From Sphingopyxis terrae subsp. terrae NBRC 15098 (lineage in GTDB: Bacteria; Pseudomonadota; Alphaproteobacteria; Sphingomonadales; Sphingomonadaceae), in assembly GCF_001610975.1 (NCBI RefSeq), contig NZ_CP013342.1, positions 1,931,001 to 1,995,000 on the forward strand: a stretch of 64,000 bases of DNA, given 5' to 3'. This document shows, piece by piece, positions 1 to 9,145 of the stretch. The first letter of the stretch is position 1; each line of letters opens with the position of its first letter. The notes under the pieces are model-generated. The model did no database searches and had not been told where the DNA came from. It saw nothing but the letters and a program-made list of their open reading frames with translations. The translations under genes and the position numbers were made by a program.

Positions 1-1121
1 TCGTGCTTTCGGACCTCATCATGCACGAAACTGGTCTGATCACCGTCACCGTCATGGGCGTCGTGATGGCGAACCGCGAAACCTATTCGACCCGCTCGCT
101 GCAGCGCTTCAAGGAGGATCTGACCGTCGTTCTGGTGTCGGGCGTCTTCATAATCCTGTCGGCGACGCTCAACTGGGACGTGGTCAAGAATTTCCAGTTC
201 CGATTCCTGATCTTCCTCCTTCTGCTGCTTTTCGTCGTGCGCCCGCTGACGATCATGACGGCGCTGCTGTTCACGCGTATCCCGCTGAAGGAGCGGCTGT
301 TCGTCGCCTGGATCGCGCCGCGCGGGATCGTCGCGGTCGCGGTGACGGGCCTCTTCGCGCTGCGCCTCACCGACTATGGCGTGCCGGGGGCGGAGGCGCT
401 GGTACCCTTGGGCTTCGGCGTCGTCATCGCGACGATCTTTGCGCATGGCTTTACCGCTGGAACCTTCGCGCGCTGGCTTGGCCTCGATCAGGGCAAGGGT
501 GACGGCGTTCTGCTCGTCGGGGCGAACAGCTGGACGATTGCCTTCGCGCAGTTCGTCAAGGAACAGGATCGCGGCGCGATGATCGCCGACGCCAGCAAGT
601 TCGCGCTACGCCGCGCGCGGCGCGCCGACATTCGCGTCTATCACGGCGACATATTGGACGAGGTGCACGAGGACGCGATCGACATGGGCCAGTATCAGCA
701 GCTCATCGCTGCGACCGACAATGACAGCTATAACGCGCTGGTGTGCGGCGAGCTGGCGCCCGAGATCGGCCACGACCGCGTCAGCCGCGTGGCGGGCGAG
801 GCGACCGGCGCGAGCCAGCGGCTCGGTCGCGTGTTCACCATCGGCGGCACCACAATCGACACGCAGCTCGACCGCCTGCACGCAGGATGGACCTTCGGCC
901 GCACGCGGATCACCGAAAAATTCCCTTACGCCGACTTTGTCGCGCGGATGAAGGCGTCGGGGGGCGACAGCCTGATGGTGGTCAAGGCGTCGGGCGACCT
1001 CGCGATCTTTTCGACGCGCCACCGCCCGACGGTGGAGGCCGGCGATACGGTGTGGACCTTCGTTCCGCCCGACGACCCGAAGGCGCGCCGCGAGGCGAAG
1101 GAGGCGACCGCGGCAGCCTGA
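1..1121 (+). CDS. CPA-type Na+(K+)/H+ antiporter with C-terminal TrkA-N-like domain (5' truncated by window)
   Basis: The frame is open from the first bases of the window, so only the C-terminal ~373 residues are seen. The first part carries hydrophobic helices typical of the second half of a CPA1/CPA2 cation-proton antiporter, with the motif APRGIVAVAVTGLFA, a family signature in the transport core. From about residue 170 the protein becomes soluble and Rossmann-like (GVLLVGANSWTIAFAQ, then a stretch ending IAATDNDSYNALVC). This resembles a TrkA-N nucleotide-binding regulatory domain and is followed by a TrkA-C-like tail. Expected role is cytoplasmic-membrane Na+ or K+/H+ exchange for pH and cation homeostasis. 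The transported ion cannot be decided from the sequence. It converges on holA with a 10-nt gap. Confidence 0.85.
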   Translation, partial: VLSDLIMHETGLITVTVMGVVMANRETYSTRSLQRFKEDLTVVLVSGVFIILSATLNWDVVKNFQFRFLIFLLLLLFVVRPLTIMTALLFTRIPLKERLFVAWIAPRGIVAVAVTGLFALRLTDYGVPGAEALVPLGFGVVIATIFAHGFTAGTFARWLGLDQGKGDGVLLVGANSWTIAFAQFVKEQDRGAMIADASKFALRRARRADIRVYHGDILDEVHEDAIDMGQYQQLIAATDNDSYNALVCGELAPEIGHDRVSRVAGEATGASQRLGRVFTIGGTTIDTQLDRLHAGWTFGRTRITEKFPYADFVARMKASGGDSLMVVKASGDLAIFSTRHRPTVEAGDTVWTFVPPDDPKARREAKEATAAA

Positions 1122-1131
1122 CGGTCCGGCG

Positions 1132-2163
1132 TCAGCGCGCTCGCGCGGCCTGATGCGCGATGTCGGTCATCAGCTTGCGGAACAGCACCGCGCCCGCGGT
1201 GCCCGATGCTTTTAGCGCACGCTCGCATTCCAGCAGCCGCGTCATCAGCCGCGCGACGCGCACCGAATCCCAGATGTGGAGCTGCGCCGTCACCGCATCG
1301 CGCTCTTTCCAGAATACGCCGCTGCTTTTCGCCGCGACCACCGTCGCCGGGTGCGCGCCCGCATCGACCTCGGCGCGCAGCCTGGCGAGCTGCATCGCGC
1401 GGATCGCCAGCGCGCGGATGATGCGGATCTCGGCGACGCCGACCGCCGCCGCTTGCGCGAGCATGTCGGGCAGGTCGCGCAGCTTGCCGCCGAGCGCGAC
1501 GTTGATGCACGCGCTGACATCCTCTTCGTGCGTCGCGGCGCCCAGCGCGGCGATGTCGGCGGGCGTGACCTGCCGCTGCCGGTCGGGACCGGCGTCGAGG
1601 TAGAGTGCGATCTTCTCAATCTCGCGACGCATCAGCGCCTGATCGCCCGAGACGAGATCGACGAGCAATTGCGCCTCGGCATTGGCAACCCGCAATCCTT
1701 GCGCCGTCGCGGCTTCCATCGCGATGCCTACGAGCGCACGGCGGTCGGGCTGATAACAGATGGCGGCGACGGCATTATCAGCGCCCTCGACAAGCTTGAC
1801 GAGTTTCGATCGCGCGGTGACCGAGGCGCCGGTCGCGATCACTGGGTTGAGCACGCTGTCCGCGCCGAGCAGCGCCTCGACGGCGGCGAGGCAATCGTCG
1901 CCGCCGCCCGAAATCTCGAGCCGGATCACGCGCGCGGGCGAAAAGAGCGACATCGACGCCGCTTCGGCGGCAAGCAGCGCGCCGTCCTGTGCCATCTGGC
2001 CCGATGTCAGATCGACCCGCTCGGCCTCCTTGCCGGCCAGCGCGATCAGATGCGCGGCGACGCTTTCCATTGTCGCGTCGTCGGGGCCGGTCAGTAGGAT
2101 GAAGCGGACCGCGGGATCGAGGCGGCTGAGGCGTTCGAGTTCGCCGGGCTTGACCGACTTCAT
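1132..2163 (-). CDS. holA: DNA polymerase III subunit delta
   Basis: The 343-residue protein matches the length and layout of HolA, the clamp-loader delta subunit that opens the beta sliding clamp in the replisome. The N-terminal part (FILLTGPDDATMESVAAHLI) is the degenerate AAA+ domain, without a usable Walker A, as is normal for delta. The middle holds the conserved segment LVDLVSGDQALMRREIEKIALYL, followed by the helical collar domain. The gene lies 5 nt downstream of lptE on the same strand, the standard leuS-lptE-holA order of alphaproteobacteria, and is probably co-transcribed with it. The start at 2163 (ATG) fits the family length. Confidence 0.93.
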   Translation of the reverse strand: MKSVKPGELERLSRLDPAVRFILLTGPDDATMESVAAHLIALAGKEAERVDLTSGQMAQDGALLAAEAASMSLFSPARVIRLEISGGGDDCLAAVEALLGADSVLNPVIATGASVTARSKLVKLVEGADNAVAAICYQPDRRALVGIAMEAATAQGLRVANAEAQLLVDLVSGDQALMRREIEKIALYLDAGPDRQRQVTPADIAALGAATHEEDVSACINVALGGKLRDLPDMLAQAAAVGVAEIRIIRALAIRAMQLARLRAEVDAGAHPATVVAAKSSGVFWKERDAVTAQLHIWDSVRVARLMTRLLECERALKASGTAGAVLFRKLMTDIAHQAARAR

Positions 2164-2168
2164 GCCGG

Positions 2169-2705
2169 TCAGGGCGCCGGGGCGGACGGCGCCGGCTGGC
2201 CGCCGCCACGATCGGCGAAGACCGCAAGCCGCGCGACGATCTGGTCGGCGATTCCCGATGCGAGCCGTTCAAGCGTCGTCGATTCGGCGGCGATCGTCGA
2301 ATATTCGCTGCCGACGACGTCGATCCCGCCGTCCTGCGCCGCGGTCGCGTCGAGCAGCACTTCGCCGCTTGCCGCATCGACGAGCTGATAGCGGGCGCGC
2401 AGCGTCCGCCGCTCGCGCGTCACGGCATCGTCGGAGCGGACGCCGAGGCCGGTGATCGAATCCTCGAGCCGCACGTCGAGCCGCAGCCGCTGGCCCGCAC
2501 CATGTCCGCCTTGCGTCGCCTGCAACCGGTCGCGCAGCGCGTTGCGGACGAGCCAGCCATTATGCCCCTCGATCGGCGCGACATCGACGTCGGCCAGCAC
2601 CTGCGCCACCGCGCCCTTGCTGCCGTTCGCATAGAGCGGCCGGAGCCCGCAGCCGCCAAGAAGCAGCGAAGCGGCGACGAGCGAGGAGGTGAGCAGGCGT
2701 TTCAT
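2169..2705 (-). CDS. lptE: LPS assembly lipoprotein LptE
   Basis: A 178-residue lipoprotein with a signal peptide and lipobox (SLLLGGC) followed by GLRPLYA, a hallmark of alphaproteobacterial LptE/RlpB proteins. LptE plugs and stabilises the LptD barrel that inserts lipopolysaccharide into the outer leaflet of the outer membrane. The C-terminus is Pro/Ala-rich. It sits between leuS (1-nt gap) and holA (5-nt gap), the conserved neighbourhood of this gene, which supports the call despite the low sequence conservation of the family. The start ATG at 2705 leaves a normal signal peptide. Confidence 0.88.
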   Translation of the reverse strand: MKRLLTSSLVAASLLLGGCGLRPLYANGSKGAVAQVLADVDVAPIEGHNGWLVRNALRDRLQATQGGHGAGQRLRLDVRLEDSITGLGVRSDDAVTRERRTLRARYQLVDAASGEVLLDATAAQDGGIDVVGSEYSTIAAESTTLERLASGIADQIVARLAVFADRGGGQPAPSAPAP

Positions 2706-2706
2706 G

Positions 2707-5256
2707 TCAGGGAACGATATTCACCAGACGGTCGGGAACGACAATCACCTTTTTGGGTGCGGCGCCGCCGAGCAGCTCGGCGATGCGCGGGCGGGCGAGC
2801 GCCGCGGCTTCGAGCGCGGCCTTGTCGGCGCCCTTCGCGGCGGTCATCGTGTCGCGCAGCTTGCCGGCGATCTGGATCGCGATCGTCACCTCATCATCGA
2901 CGAGAAGCGCCGGGTCGGCGGCGGGCCACGCGGCGTCGGCGATCATCGGGGTCGTCCGCTGCGCCGCGGGCAGCACCGCCCAGGCCTCTTCGGCCAGATG
3001 CGGCATCATCGGCGCGACGAGCAGGATCAGCGTCCGGCACGCTTCGGCGCGGGTCGCCGAGGGCTTCGCCTTTTCGATATCGTTGGCGAGCGCGTGGATC
3101 TTGGCCACCGCCTTGTTGAAGCCGAGCGATTCGATGTCGGCGGCAACGCCGGCGATCGCCTGGTGCAGCTTGCGCGCCAGCACCTTGTCTTCGCCGCCGT
3201 CGCCGACATTGTCGGTGTCGCCGAACAGGCGCCACAAGCGCTGGACGAAGCGCCACGCACCCTCGATCCCCGCCTCGCTCCACGGCAGATCGCGCTCGGG
3301 CGGGCTGTCAGAGAGCATGAACCAGCGCGCGGCGTCGGCGCCATATTGGTCGAGGATGGCGTCGGGATCGACGACATTCTTCTTCGACTTCGACATCTTG
3401 ATGACCCGGCCGACCTCGACCGGCGCGCCATCGGCCTCCAGCGTCGCGCCGTCGGCGGTGCGCATCACCTCGTCGGGGGTGAAGAAGAGGGGAGGGAGGC
3501 CCTCGCCCTGCGCACGGCTGTAGGTTTCGTGCGTCACCATCCCCTGCGTGAACAGGCTGGCGAAGGGCTCCTTGATGTCGATCATCCCCAGCTTGTTGAG
3601 CGCGCGCGTCCAGAAGCGCGCGTATAGCAGGTGAAGGATCGCATGCTCGATGCCGCCGATATATTGGTCGACGGGCAGCCAGCGACGGATGACATCGGGA
3701 TCGAACGGCCGGTCGGCCGGTGCCGAGGCGAAGCGCAGGAAATACCACGACGAATCGACGAAGGTATCGAGCGTATCGGTCTCGCGCACCGCTTCGCCGC
3801 CGCATGTCGGGCAGGCGACATGCTTCCACGTCGGATGGCGGTCGAGCGGATTGCCGGGGACCGAGAAATCGGCATCGTCGGGCAGTACGACTGGCAATTG
3901 GTCCTTCGGCACCGGCACGAGGCCACAGGCCGGGCAATGGATGAAGGGGATCGGCGTCCCCCAGTAACGCTGGCGCGAGACGCCCCAGTCGCGCAGGCGC
4001 CAGACGGTCGTGCCCTTGCCCCAGCCTTCATGCTCGGCGCGCGCGATGATCGCGGCCTTCGCCTCGTCGATGCTCATCCCGTCGAGGAAGTGGCTGTTCA
4101 CGAGGCGGCCGGGGCCGGTATAGGCTTCGTCGCCGCGGAAGGTCTGGCCGGTTTCGTCGCCGTCCGCAATCACGCGGTGTACGGGCAGATCATATTTGCG
4201 CGCGAAGTCGAGGTCGCGCTGATCGTGCGCGGGACAACCGAAGATCGCGCCGGTACCGTAATCCATCAGCACATAATTCACGACCCAGATCGGCAGATGC
4301 CAGTCGGGGTCGAGCGGATGTTGCACCGACAGGCCGGTGTCGAAGCCCATCTTCTCCGCGGTTTCGAGCTGTTCGGCCGACGTCCCCTGACGGCGGCACT
4401 CCTCGATGAACGCGGCAAGGCGCGGCGCATCCTTGGCGAGCGTCTCGGCCAGCGGATGGTCGGGCGAAATCGCTGCAAAGCTGGCCCCGTACAGCGTGTC
4501 GGGGCGCGTCGTGAAGACGTCGAAGCCTGGCGCGCCGCCCGCGAGCTTGAAGCTGAATTCCAGGCCCTGCGACTTGCCGATCCAGTTTTCCTGCATCAGC
4601 CGCACCTTGTCGGGCCAATGGTCGAGGCTCTTGAGGCCATCGAGCAGTTCGTCTGCGAAGTCGGTGATCTTCAGGAACCACTGCGACAATTTCTTCTTTT
4701 CGACCAGCGCGCCCGAACGCCAGCCGCGCCCGTCGATGACCTGCTCGTTGGCGAGCACGGTCATGTCGACGGGGTCCCAGTTGACGTAGCTTTCCTTGCG
4801 CGTGACCAGCCCGTGCGCGAACAGGTCGAGGAACAGCGCCTGTTCCTGCCCGTAATAATCGGGCTCGCATGTCGCGAGTTCGCGGCTCCAGTCGATCGCA
4901 AGGCCGAGGCGCTTCAATTGCGCGCGCATCGCGGTGATATTGTCGCGCGTCCAGCCGCCGGGGTGGACGCCCTTTTCCATCGCGGCATTTTCGGCCGGCA
5001 TGCCAAAGGCGTCCCAGCCCATCGGATGCAGCACGTCATGCCCGGTCATCCGCTTGAAGCGCGCCAGCACGTCGCCCATCGCATAGTTGCGGACATGCCC
5101 CATGTGGATGCGCCCCGAGGGATAGGGGAACATCTCGAGGATATAGGCCTTTGGCTTATTCGAACTGTCGGTCGTCGCAAAGCTGTTCGCGGCGTCCCAT
5201 GCCGCCTGCCAGCGGGCGTCGGCGGCGAGGGCGCCAAAGCGCGTTTCGCGGGTCAT
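2707..5256 (-). CDS. leuS: Leucyl-tRNA synthetase
   Basis: Class I aminoacyl-tRNA synthetase that charges tRNA-Leu in the cytoplasm. The HIGH-type motif is [15 protein letters not shown] near residue 50 and the KMSKS loop is [10 protein letters not shown] in the C-terminal third. Between them lies the CP1 editing domain. A CxxC zinc pair (HCPACG, then CPTCG) is visible. The ATG at 5256 ([12 protein letters not shown]) gives 849 residues, the usual size; an upstream in-frame start at 5295 would add 13 residues with no family match. First gene of the leuS-lptE-holA operon. Confidence 0.96.
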   Translation of the reverse strand: MTRETRFGALAADARWQAAWDAANSFATTDSSNKPKAYILEMFPYPSGRIHMGHVRNYAMGDVLARFKRMTGHDVLHPMGWDAFGMPAENAAMEKGVHPGGWTRDNITAMRAQLKRLGLAIDWSRELATCEPDYYGQEQALFLDLFAHGLVTRKESYVNWDPVDMTVLANEQVIDGRGWRSGALVEKKKLSQWFLKITDFADELLDGLKSLDHWPDKVRLMQENWIGKSQGLEFSFKLAGGAPGFDVFTTRPDTLYGASFAAISPDHPLAETLAKDAPRLAAFIEECRRQGTSAEQLETAEKMGFDTGLSVQHPLDPDWHLPIWVVNYVLMDYGTGAIFGCPAHDQRDLDFARKYDLPVHRVIADGDETGQTFRGDEAYTGPGRLVNSHFLDGMSIDEAKAAIIARAEHEGWGKGTTVWRLRDWGVSRQRYWGTPIPFIHCPACGLVPVPKDQLPVVLPDDADFSVPGNPLDRHPTWKHVACPTCGGEAVRETDTLDTFVDSSWYFLRFASAPADRPFDPDVIRRWLPVDQYIGGIEHAILHLLYARFWTRALNKLGMIDIKEPFASLFTQGMVTHETYSRAQGEGLPPLFFTPDEVMRTADGATLEADGAPVEVGRVIKMSKSKKNVVDPDAILDQYGADAARWFMLSDSPPERDLPWSEAGIEGAWRFVQRLWRLFGDTDNVGDGGEDKVLARKLHQAIAGVAADIESLGFNKAVAKIHALANDIEKAKPSATRAEACRTLILLVAPMMPHLAEEAWAVLPAAQRTTPMIADAAWPAADPALLVDDEVTIAIQIAGKLRDTMTAAKGADKAALEAAALARPRIAELLGGAAPKKVIVVPDRLVNIVP

Positions 5257-5320
5257 TTGTTCGGCTACCCCGTTTGTCAAAATACCATCGATCAAAATAG
5301 CGTGCCCCCACCCTTCGACT

Positions 5321-5335
5321 GCCCGCAGGACGGGC
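5321..5335. repeat. Short GCCCG/CGGGC palindrome in the leuS-DUF3576 intergenic region
   Basis: GCCCG-CAGGA-CGGGC forms a 5-bp stem. It is surrounded by a CTTCGACT...GCTCAGGATAAAC context that resembles the dispersed intergenic palindromic elements often seen in sphingomonads. Genome-wide copy number cannot be judged from this window. Confidence 0.35.
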
Positions 5336-5415
5336 GCTCAGGATAAACTTCAGCCAAAGGCCGGAGGCGGGGGCCCATCACCTGCCGTTCAAATCCGGAA
5401 CAACCGGAGATGGAT

Positions 5416-5431
5416 CCCCGCCTTCGCGGGG
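5416..5431. repeat. REP-like hairpin CCCCGC-CTTC-GCGGGG
   Basis: A perfect 6-bp stem with a CTTC tetraloop inside GGATCCCCGCCTTCGCGGGG. This resembles the core of widespread extragenic palindromes in high-GC proteobacteria. It lies 20 nt beyond the DUF3576 stop codon and about 160 nt upstream of the leuS start. It may act as a terminator for DUF3576 or as an mRNA-end stabiliser. Confidence 0.5.
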
Positions 5432-5450
5432 AAACACCGAAATCCGAAAC

Positions 5451-5912
5451 TCAGCCCTCGATCGCGCTGCGGCGCAGGTCGCGGGCGCGGGTGAGGATGA
5501 TTTCTTCCAGCTTCTGCACCGTCGCAGCCTGAACCGGCGCGTCGACCCAGGTGCCGTTCTGGGCGACCTGACGCAGCGCGGCGACGCGCAGCGCATCGGC
5601 GCGCAGGTCGCGGTCGAGGATCGACACGGTCACCTTCATGCGCTCGTTCGGATTGCCGGGGTTGGCATACCAGTCGGTGATGATGACCCCGCCCGAGCTG
5701 TCCGCCTGCAGCAGCGGCATGAACGACAGGGCGTCGAGCGACGCGCGCCACAGATAGGAATTGACGCCGATCGTCGTCACTTGGCTCGCCGCCAGGTCGG
5801 CGCGCGGCCGGTCCTTCCCGCCGCAGGCCGACAGGCCGAGCGCCGCGACCCCGATCAGGGCGAGCGCGGCCGGACGACGACCGAGCGAGGCAAGAAGGGT
5901 AAGCTTGGACAT
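5451..5912 (-). CDS. DUF3576 domain-containing lipoprotein
   Basis: The 153-residue product starts at the ATG at 5912, which gives a signal peptide ending in the lipobox LGLSAC, so a lipid-anchored envelope protein is expected. The mature part (TIGVNSYLWRASLDALSFMPL, then a basic/acidic C-terminus ending RDLRRSAIEG) matches the alphaproteobacterial DUF3576 family of unknown function. The neighbouring leuS-lptE-holA operon is on the same strand about 195 nt downstream, and this family is often found beside leuS/lptE in alphaproteobacteria. A link to envelope assembly is inferred from position only. Confidence 0.85.
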   Translation of the reverse strand: MSKLTLLASLGRRPAALALIGVAALGLSACGGKDRPRADLAASQVTTIGVNSYLWRASLDALSFMPLLQADSSGGVIITDWYANPGNPNERMKVTVSILDRDLRADALRVAALRQVAQNGTWVDAPVQAATVQKLEEIILTRARDLRRSAIEG

Positions 5913-6188
5913 GCCGTAACACCTTATTCTGGGCGCGCGGGCAGCAAATGGCGGGCGCGCATGCGGAAATTTGCAAGCGTCTCTATCGCCCTTGCCGCCG
6001 TCCGGCAAGCGCGCCATTTCCGGTGTTTCGACCGTTCATCCCCGGCTCATCTCCGCTCGCCACTGTGCTGTTCGCGCAACATGTTCGGCGAAAAGCCGGC
6101 GACGCGCGATCAATCGGTCGGGAATCACTGGAATTGTCGCCCCCGTCGTCCTATCTCAGGATTCGATTGGGGTTGGAGTCGCAGAGCA

Positions 6189-6905
6189 ATGGCGCGGAAT
6201 TCGCGACATTTTTGGAAAGCAGGCCTGTTCGCGGTAGCAGCGGTTACCGTTGCGCTTCCGCCTGCGCTTGCGTCGATGACACGCGCCGACCGGATTCGCG
6301 ACACCCAGCTTTCGAATTCGGTGCTTGGCCAATTCACCCCGGCGTCGGGCGACCCGCGCCTGATCGCCCGCTATATCAAAATCTCGGAAGAGGCGCGCCG
6401 CGGCTTCAGCTTCACGCCCGCGTTGCCCGATGACGGACATAAGAATCGCGCGATCACCGTCGTGATTCGCGCCCGCGACGATTCGTCGAGCGCACGCACC
6501 GCCGCGCTTGCCGCCGGCCGCACCAAATCGCCGATCTCGATCGCCCCTGTGACCTATAATCTGGGCGCGTCGGTCGGGTTCGAAAAATTCGTGACCCCGG
6601 CGCTGCCCAGCGGCACCGACCTGCGCAACCTGCCGGTCGCGCGCGCGCCCGAACAGGCCGACAACAAGAAATCGCGCTTCGCGACCAAGATGGTCAGCCG
6701 TCCGACCGATCCGGCCGGCGCAACCGACCGCATCACCGCGCCGGGCGAAGAGCAGACCGTCGATGTCGTCAGCAGCTATCGCCTGACCAAGAACCTCGAT
6801 GTGACCGCGGGCGTCCGTTACAAGGCCGACGACCGCTTCCAGCCGCTGACCGACGCGCGCCGCGACAGTCAGGCAGTCTATGTCGGAACCGCTTTCCGCT
6901 TCTAA
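6189..6905 (+). CDS. Exported protein of unknown function with an outer-membrane-like C-terminus
   Basis: Not recognised as a named family. The 238-residue product begins with an N-terminal signal sequence (KAGLFAVAAVTVALPPALAS). The middle is polar, Ala/Arg-rich and of low complexity. The last ~45 residues alternate polar and hydrophobic positions (YRLTKNLDVTAGVRYKA) and end in VYVGTAFRF, a terminal aromatic beta-signal like that of outer-membrane barrels; the OmpW protein in this window also ends AFRF. The protein is probably inserted in or associated with the outer membrane. The ATG at 6189 is preferred because it places the signal peptide at the N-terminus; frames upstream of it are not convincing. 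The 277-nt gap upstream (5913-6188) is a divergent promoter region with no clear motif. Confidence 0.7.
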   Translation: MARNSRHFWKAGLFAVAAVTVALPPALASMTRADRIRDTQLSNSVLGQFTPASGDPRLIARYIKISEEARRGFSFTPALPDDGHKNRAITVVIRARDDSSSARTAALAAGRTKSPISIAPVTYNLGASVGFEKFVTPALPSGTDLRNLPVARAPEQADNKKSRFATKMVSRPTDPAGATDRITAPGEEQTVDVVSSYRLTKNLDVTAGVRYKADDRFQPLTDARRDSQAVYVGTAFRF

Positions 6906-6965
6906 GAGCAGTACCGATCGTCGGGCCAGGCCGCCCATAGGCGATCATGCCCCCAGCGTCGGCTA

Positions 6966-7580
6966 CTAACGCGCCCGACCGCGCCGCGCTTTGCGCGTCG
7001 CTGCCTTTTTCTCCCATGCGTCGATGGCGGCCCAGCCGGGCCGGACGCCGCTTGCGGCGCTGGCGCGGATCAGCGCGCGGGCGCGCGCCGGGGTCATCCC
7101 GCCCAGCGCGATCGCTTGGCCGCCGGCCGCGCGTGCGAGCCGCAGCCACGCCTCGCGGCTTAGCGGCGCGGCATCGATGTGCGACCGCGTCGGGTGAAGC
7201 GGCGAGACGAATGCGGCGTCGGCGCCCGCCCGCCGGGCGCGGTGCGCCTCGCGATGGTCATGGACCGGCATGGTGACGATCAGGCCGTTCGCGCGCGCCT
7301 GCGCCGCCCGGCGCGCGGCATGCTGCCGCAGATGGACGCCATCGGCCCCCAAGCGTCGCGCCTCGGCGGGCAATCCCGCGATCAGCAGCGTCAGCCCGCG
7401 CGCTTTTGCGATACGCGCGAGGCGGCGCGCGAGGCGCCAGCGCGCGCCTTGCGGCAGCGCGTCGTGCCGCAGGACGATGCCGCTTCCCGGCGGCAACAGC
7501 GCGGCGAGCGCCACCGTCCCGGCCGCGCTGCGTGCGTCGCTCATCAGCCAGCATGCGGGCAGGGGGTGGCGTCGGACCAT
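6966..7580 (-). CDS. Thiamine-phosphate synthase / TenI-like protein
   Basis: The 204-residue product has the (beta/alpha)8 pattern of the ThiE/TenI superfamily. Its segments include GLTLLIAG, RLGADGVHLRQ, AGADAAFVSPLHPTRSH and a C-terminal AIALGGMTPARA. ThiE joins HMP-pyrophosphate and HET-phosphate to make thiamine phosphate. The motifs are only partly conserved: VHLRQ replaces the usual VHLGQ-D, and MPVHDHREAH stands where ThiE has a GVS-H segment. A degenerate TenI-type or altered-specificity protein is therefore possible. ATG at 7580. Divergent from the YggS-like gene, with a 57-nt shared upstream region. Confidence 0.72.
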   Translation of the reverse strand: MVRRHPLPACWLMSDARSAAGTVALAALLPPGSGIVLRHDALPQGARWRLARRLARIAKARGLTLLIAGLPAEARRLGADGVHLRQHAARRAAQARANGLIVTMPVHDHREAHRARRAGADAAFVSPLHPTRSHIDAAPLSREAWLRLARAAGGQAIALGGMTPARARALIRASAASGVRPGWAAIDAWEKKAATRKARRGRAR

Positions 7581-7637
7581 CGCCCTTCCTATAGGCGCGT
7601 CGCGGGCGCACGCAACGCGCCCTTCGAGGATGACGAT

Positions 7638-8300
7638 ATGAGCAATGCGGCAAGCCGGCTGGCCGAGGTAGGGACGAACATTGCAGAGGCGGCGCGCCGC
7701 GCCGGGCGCAAGGCGGGCGACGTCTGCCTGATCGCGGTGACGAAAACGCATGATGCCGATGCGATCCGCCCGCTGATCGCCGCCGGCCAGCGCCATTTCG
7801 GTGAGAATCGCGTGCAGGAGGCGGCGGCCAAATGGCCCGCCCTGCGCGGTGAAGCCCCCGATGTGACGCTGCACCTGATCGGTCAGCTCCAGTCGAACAA
7901 GGCCGAAGAGGCGGTCGCGCTGTTCGACGCCATTCACTCGGTCGATCGCAGTTCGCTCGTCCAGGCGCTCGCCAAGGCGTGCGACAAGCTCGGCAAGCGG
8001 CCGCAGCTTTTCGTTCAGGTCAATATCGGCGACGAGGACCAGAAGGGCGGCTGCGCCGTCGCCGATCTCGCGGCGCTGCTCGCCGAGGCGAAGGCGGCGG
8101 GGCTGGCGATCGACGGCCTGATGGCGATCCCGCCCGCCGATGTGGACCCGGCGCCCTATTTCGCGCTGCTCGACGAACTGGCCGAGCGCCACGGCCTGCC
8201 GCTACGCTCGATGGGAATGAGCGGCGATTATGAAAAAGCGGTCATGCTCGGCGCGACCCACGTCCGCGTCGGCACCGCCCTGTTCGGCGCGCGCGACTAG
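7638..8300 (+). CDS. YggS/PLPBP family pyridoxal-phosphate homeostasis protein
   Basis: A 220-residue single-domain PLP barrel. The PLP lysine is in LIAVTKTHDADAI, followed by the family signatures HFGENRVQE and LHLIGQLQSNKA, and near the end MGMSGDYEKAV and VRVGTALFG. These proteins bind PLP in the cytoplasm and buffer free PLP and amino-acid/keto-acid pools, and they have no classical enzymatic activity. The ATG at 7638 is preceded by GAGGATGACGAT and matches the family start. Divergent from the ThiE-like gene, which gives a cofactor-themed pair. Confidence 0.93.
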   Translation: MSNAASRLAEVGTNIAEAARRAGRKAGDVCLIAVTKTHDADAIRPLIAAGQRHFGENRVQEAAAKWPALRGEAPDVTLHLIGQLQSNKAEEAVALFDAIHSVDRSSLVQALAKACDKLGKRPQLFVQVNIGDEDQKGGCAVADLAALLAEAKAAGLAIDGLMAIPPADVDPAPYFALLDELAERHGLPLRSMGMSGDYEKAVMLGATHVRVGTALFGARD

Positions 8301-8309
8301 GGCCCAAAC

Positions 8310-8325
8310 CCGCAGGAGCCTGCGG
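8310..8325. terminator. Hairpin between convergent yggS-like and SRPBCC genes
   Basis: CCGCAGG-AG-CCTGCGG is a perfect 7-bp inverted repeat with a 2-nt centre, lying between two convergent stop codons. No T-tract follows on either strand, so function as a bidirectional terminator is an inference. Confidence 0.4.
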
Positions 8326-8331
8326 CCCGCC

Positions 8332-8802
8332 TTACAAATTGCGGTCCATCGCAGCTAGTAACGCGCGCCAATGTTCGCCGAGGCGGCGCTGGAACAGCAT
8401 CAGGTCGAATCCGTGGCGCGCGGCATGGCTTTGCGGGATTTGATCCCAGCCGCGATGCTCGACGGTGACGCGCGTTTCGGCGCCGACGGCGTCGAAGCGC
8501 ACCTCGACTTCGGTGGTCTGGTCGGCGGCAAAGCCGGGAACGCGCCAGCCGAAGGCAAGCCGCTTGCCGGGCTCCCACGCATGGACGCGGCCGATCTCCC
8601 ATTCGCGGCCGTCGGTGAAGCGCGTCACCAGCCGACCGCTCGGCCCCGCGGGGTCGAAGCGCGGCACGCCGTCGTCGCCGCGCGCCAGCTCGAACAGCGG
8701 ATGGCTTTGCCACCAGCTGCCGATGTCGCGGGTGAACACCTCGAAGGCGCGCGCCGGGGTGGCCGCGACGCGCAGGGCGACGATCACCGCCGCACCGCTC
8801 AT
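8332..8802 (-). CDS. SRPBCC (AHSA1-like) domain protein
   Basis: The 156-residue product has the START/SRPBCC fold pattern: AATPARAFEVFTRDIGSWWQSHPLF at the start, then W-x-P-G-K-R-L-FGWRVPG, T-x-V-x-VEHRGWDQIP, and a final long amphipathic helix. Such proteins bind hydrophobic ligands or resemble Aha1; the substrate is unknown. It is the last gene of a VOC-ArsR-SRPBCC operon, a common arrangement in which ArsR controls the SRPBCC gene. Two ATGs are possible (8835 and 8802). The one at 8802 is chosen because it follows the ArsR stop without overlap and fits the family start. Confidence 0.85.
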   Translation of the reverse strand: MSGAAVIVALRVAATPARAFEVFTRDIGSWWQSHPLFELARGDDGVPRFDPAGPSGRLVTRFTDGREWEIGRVHAWEPGKRLAFGWRVPGFAADQTTEVEVRFDAVGAETRVTVEHRGWDQIPQSHAARHGFDLMLFQRRLGEHWRALLAAMDRNL

Positions 8803-8812
8803 GGCGAGCGGC

Positions 8813-9145
8813 TCATGGCGCGCTGCGCTCGACATGCGCCTTGAAGGCGGCGAGCTGCTCACTCCACAGGCTTTCGGTTTCGGCGAGCCAGCCCTTGAGC
8901 GCGTCGGTTGCGCCGTCCTTCAGGCGATAGATGCGGACGCGGGCGTCGAAGGGCAGATAATGATCCTCGACCAGCCCGCCGTCCTTCAGCGCCCTGAGGT
9001 GCCGGCTCATCGCGGGCGGCGCGAGGCCCAGCGTGTCGGCCAGCTCGCCGGCGCTATAGGGGCGCCGACCGAGCAGTTCGACCGCGCGCCGCCGCCGCGG
9101 GTCGGCAAGCGCCGCAAACACGGCGTCGACCGCGGCCGCGCTCAA
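8813..9145 (-). CDS. ArsR/SmtB-family winged-helix repressor
   Basis: A 110-residue ArsR-type regulator. The body VFAALADPRRRRAVELLG is followed by the helix-turn-helix YSAGELADTLGLAPPAMSRHLRALKDGGLV and a wing ending VRIYRL. No metal-binding ELCVCDL-type cysteine motif is present, so it belongs to the non-metal ArsR subgroup that often precedes SRPBCC genes. There is no ATG in range. The likely start is a TTG at 9145 that shares TTGA with the stop of the upstream VOC gene, giving translational coupling. Expected role is autoregulation of this three-gene operon. Confidence 0.86.
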   Translation of the reverse strand: MSAAAVDAVFAALADPRRRRAVELLGRRPYSAGELADTLGLAPPAMSRHLRALKDGGLVEDHYLPFDARVRIYRLKDGATDALKGWLAETESLWSEQLAAFKAHVERSAP

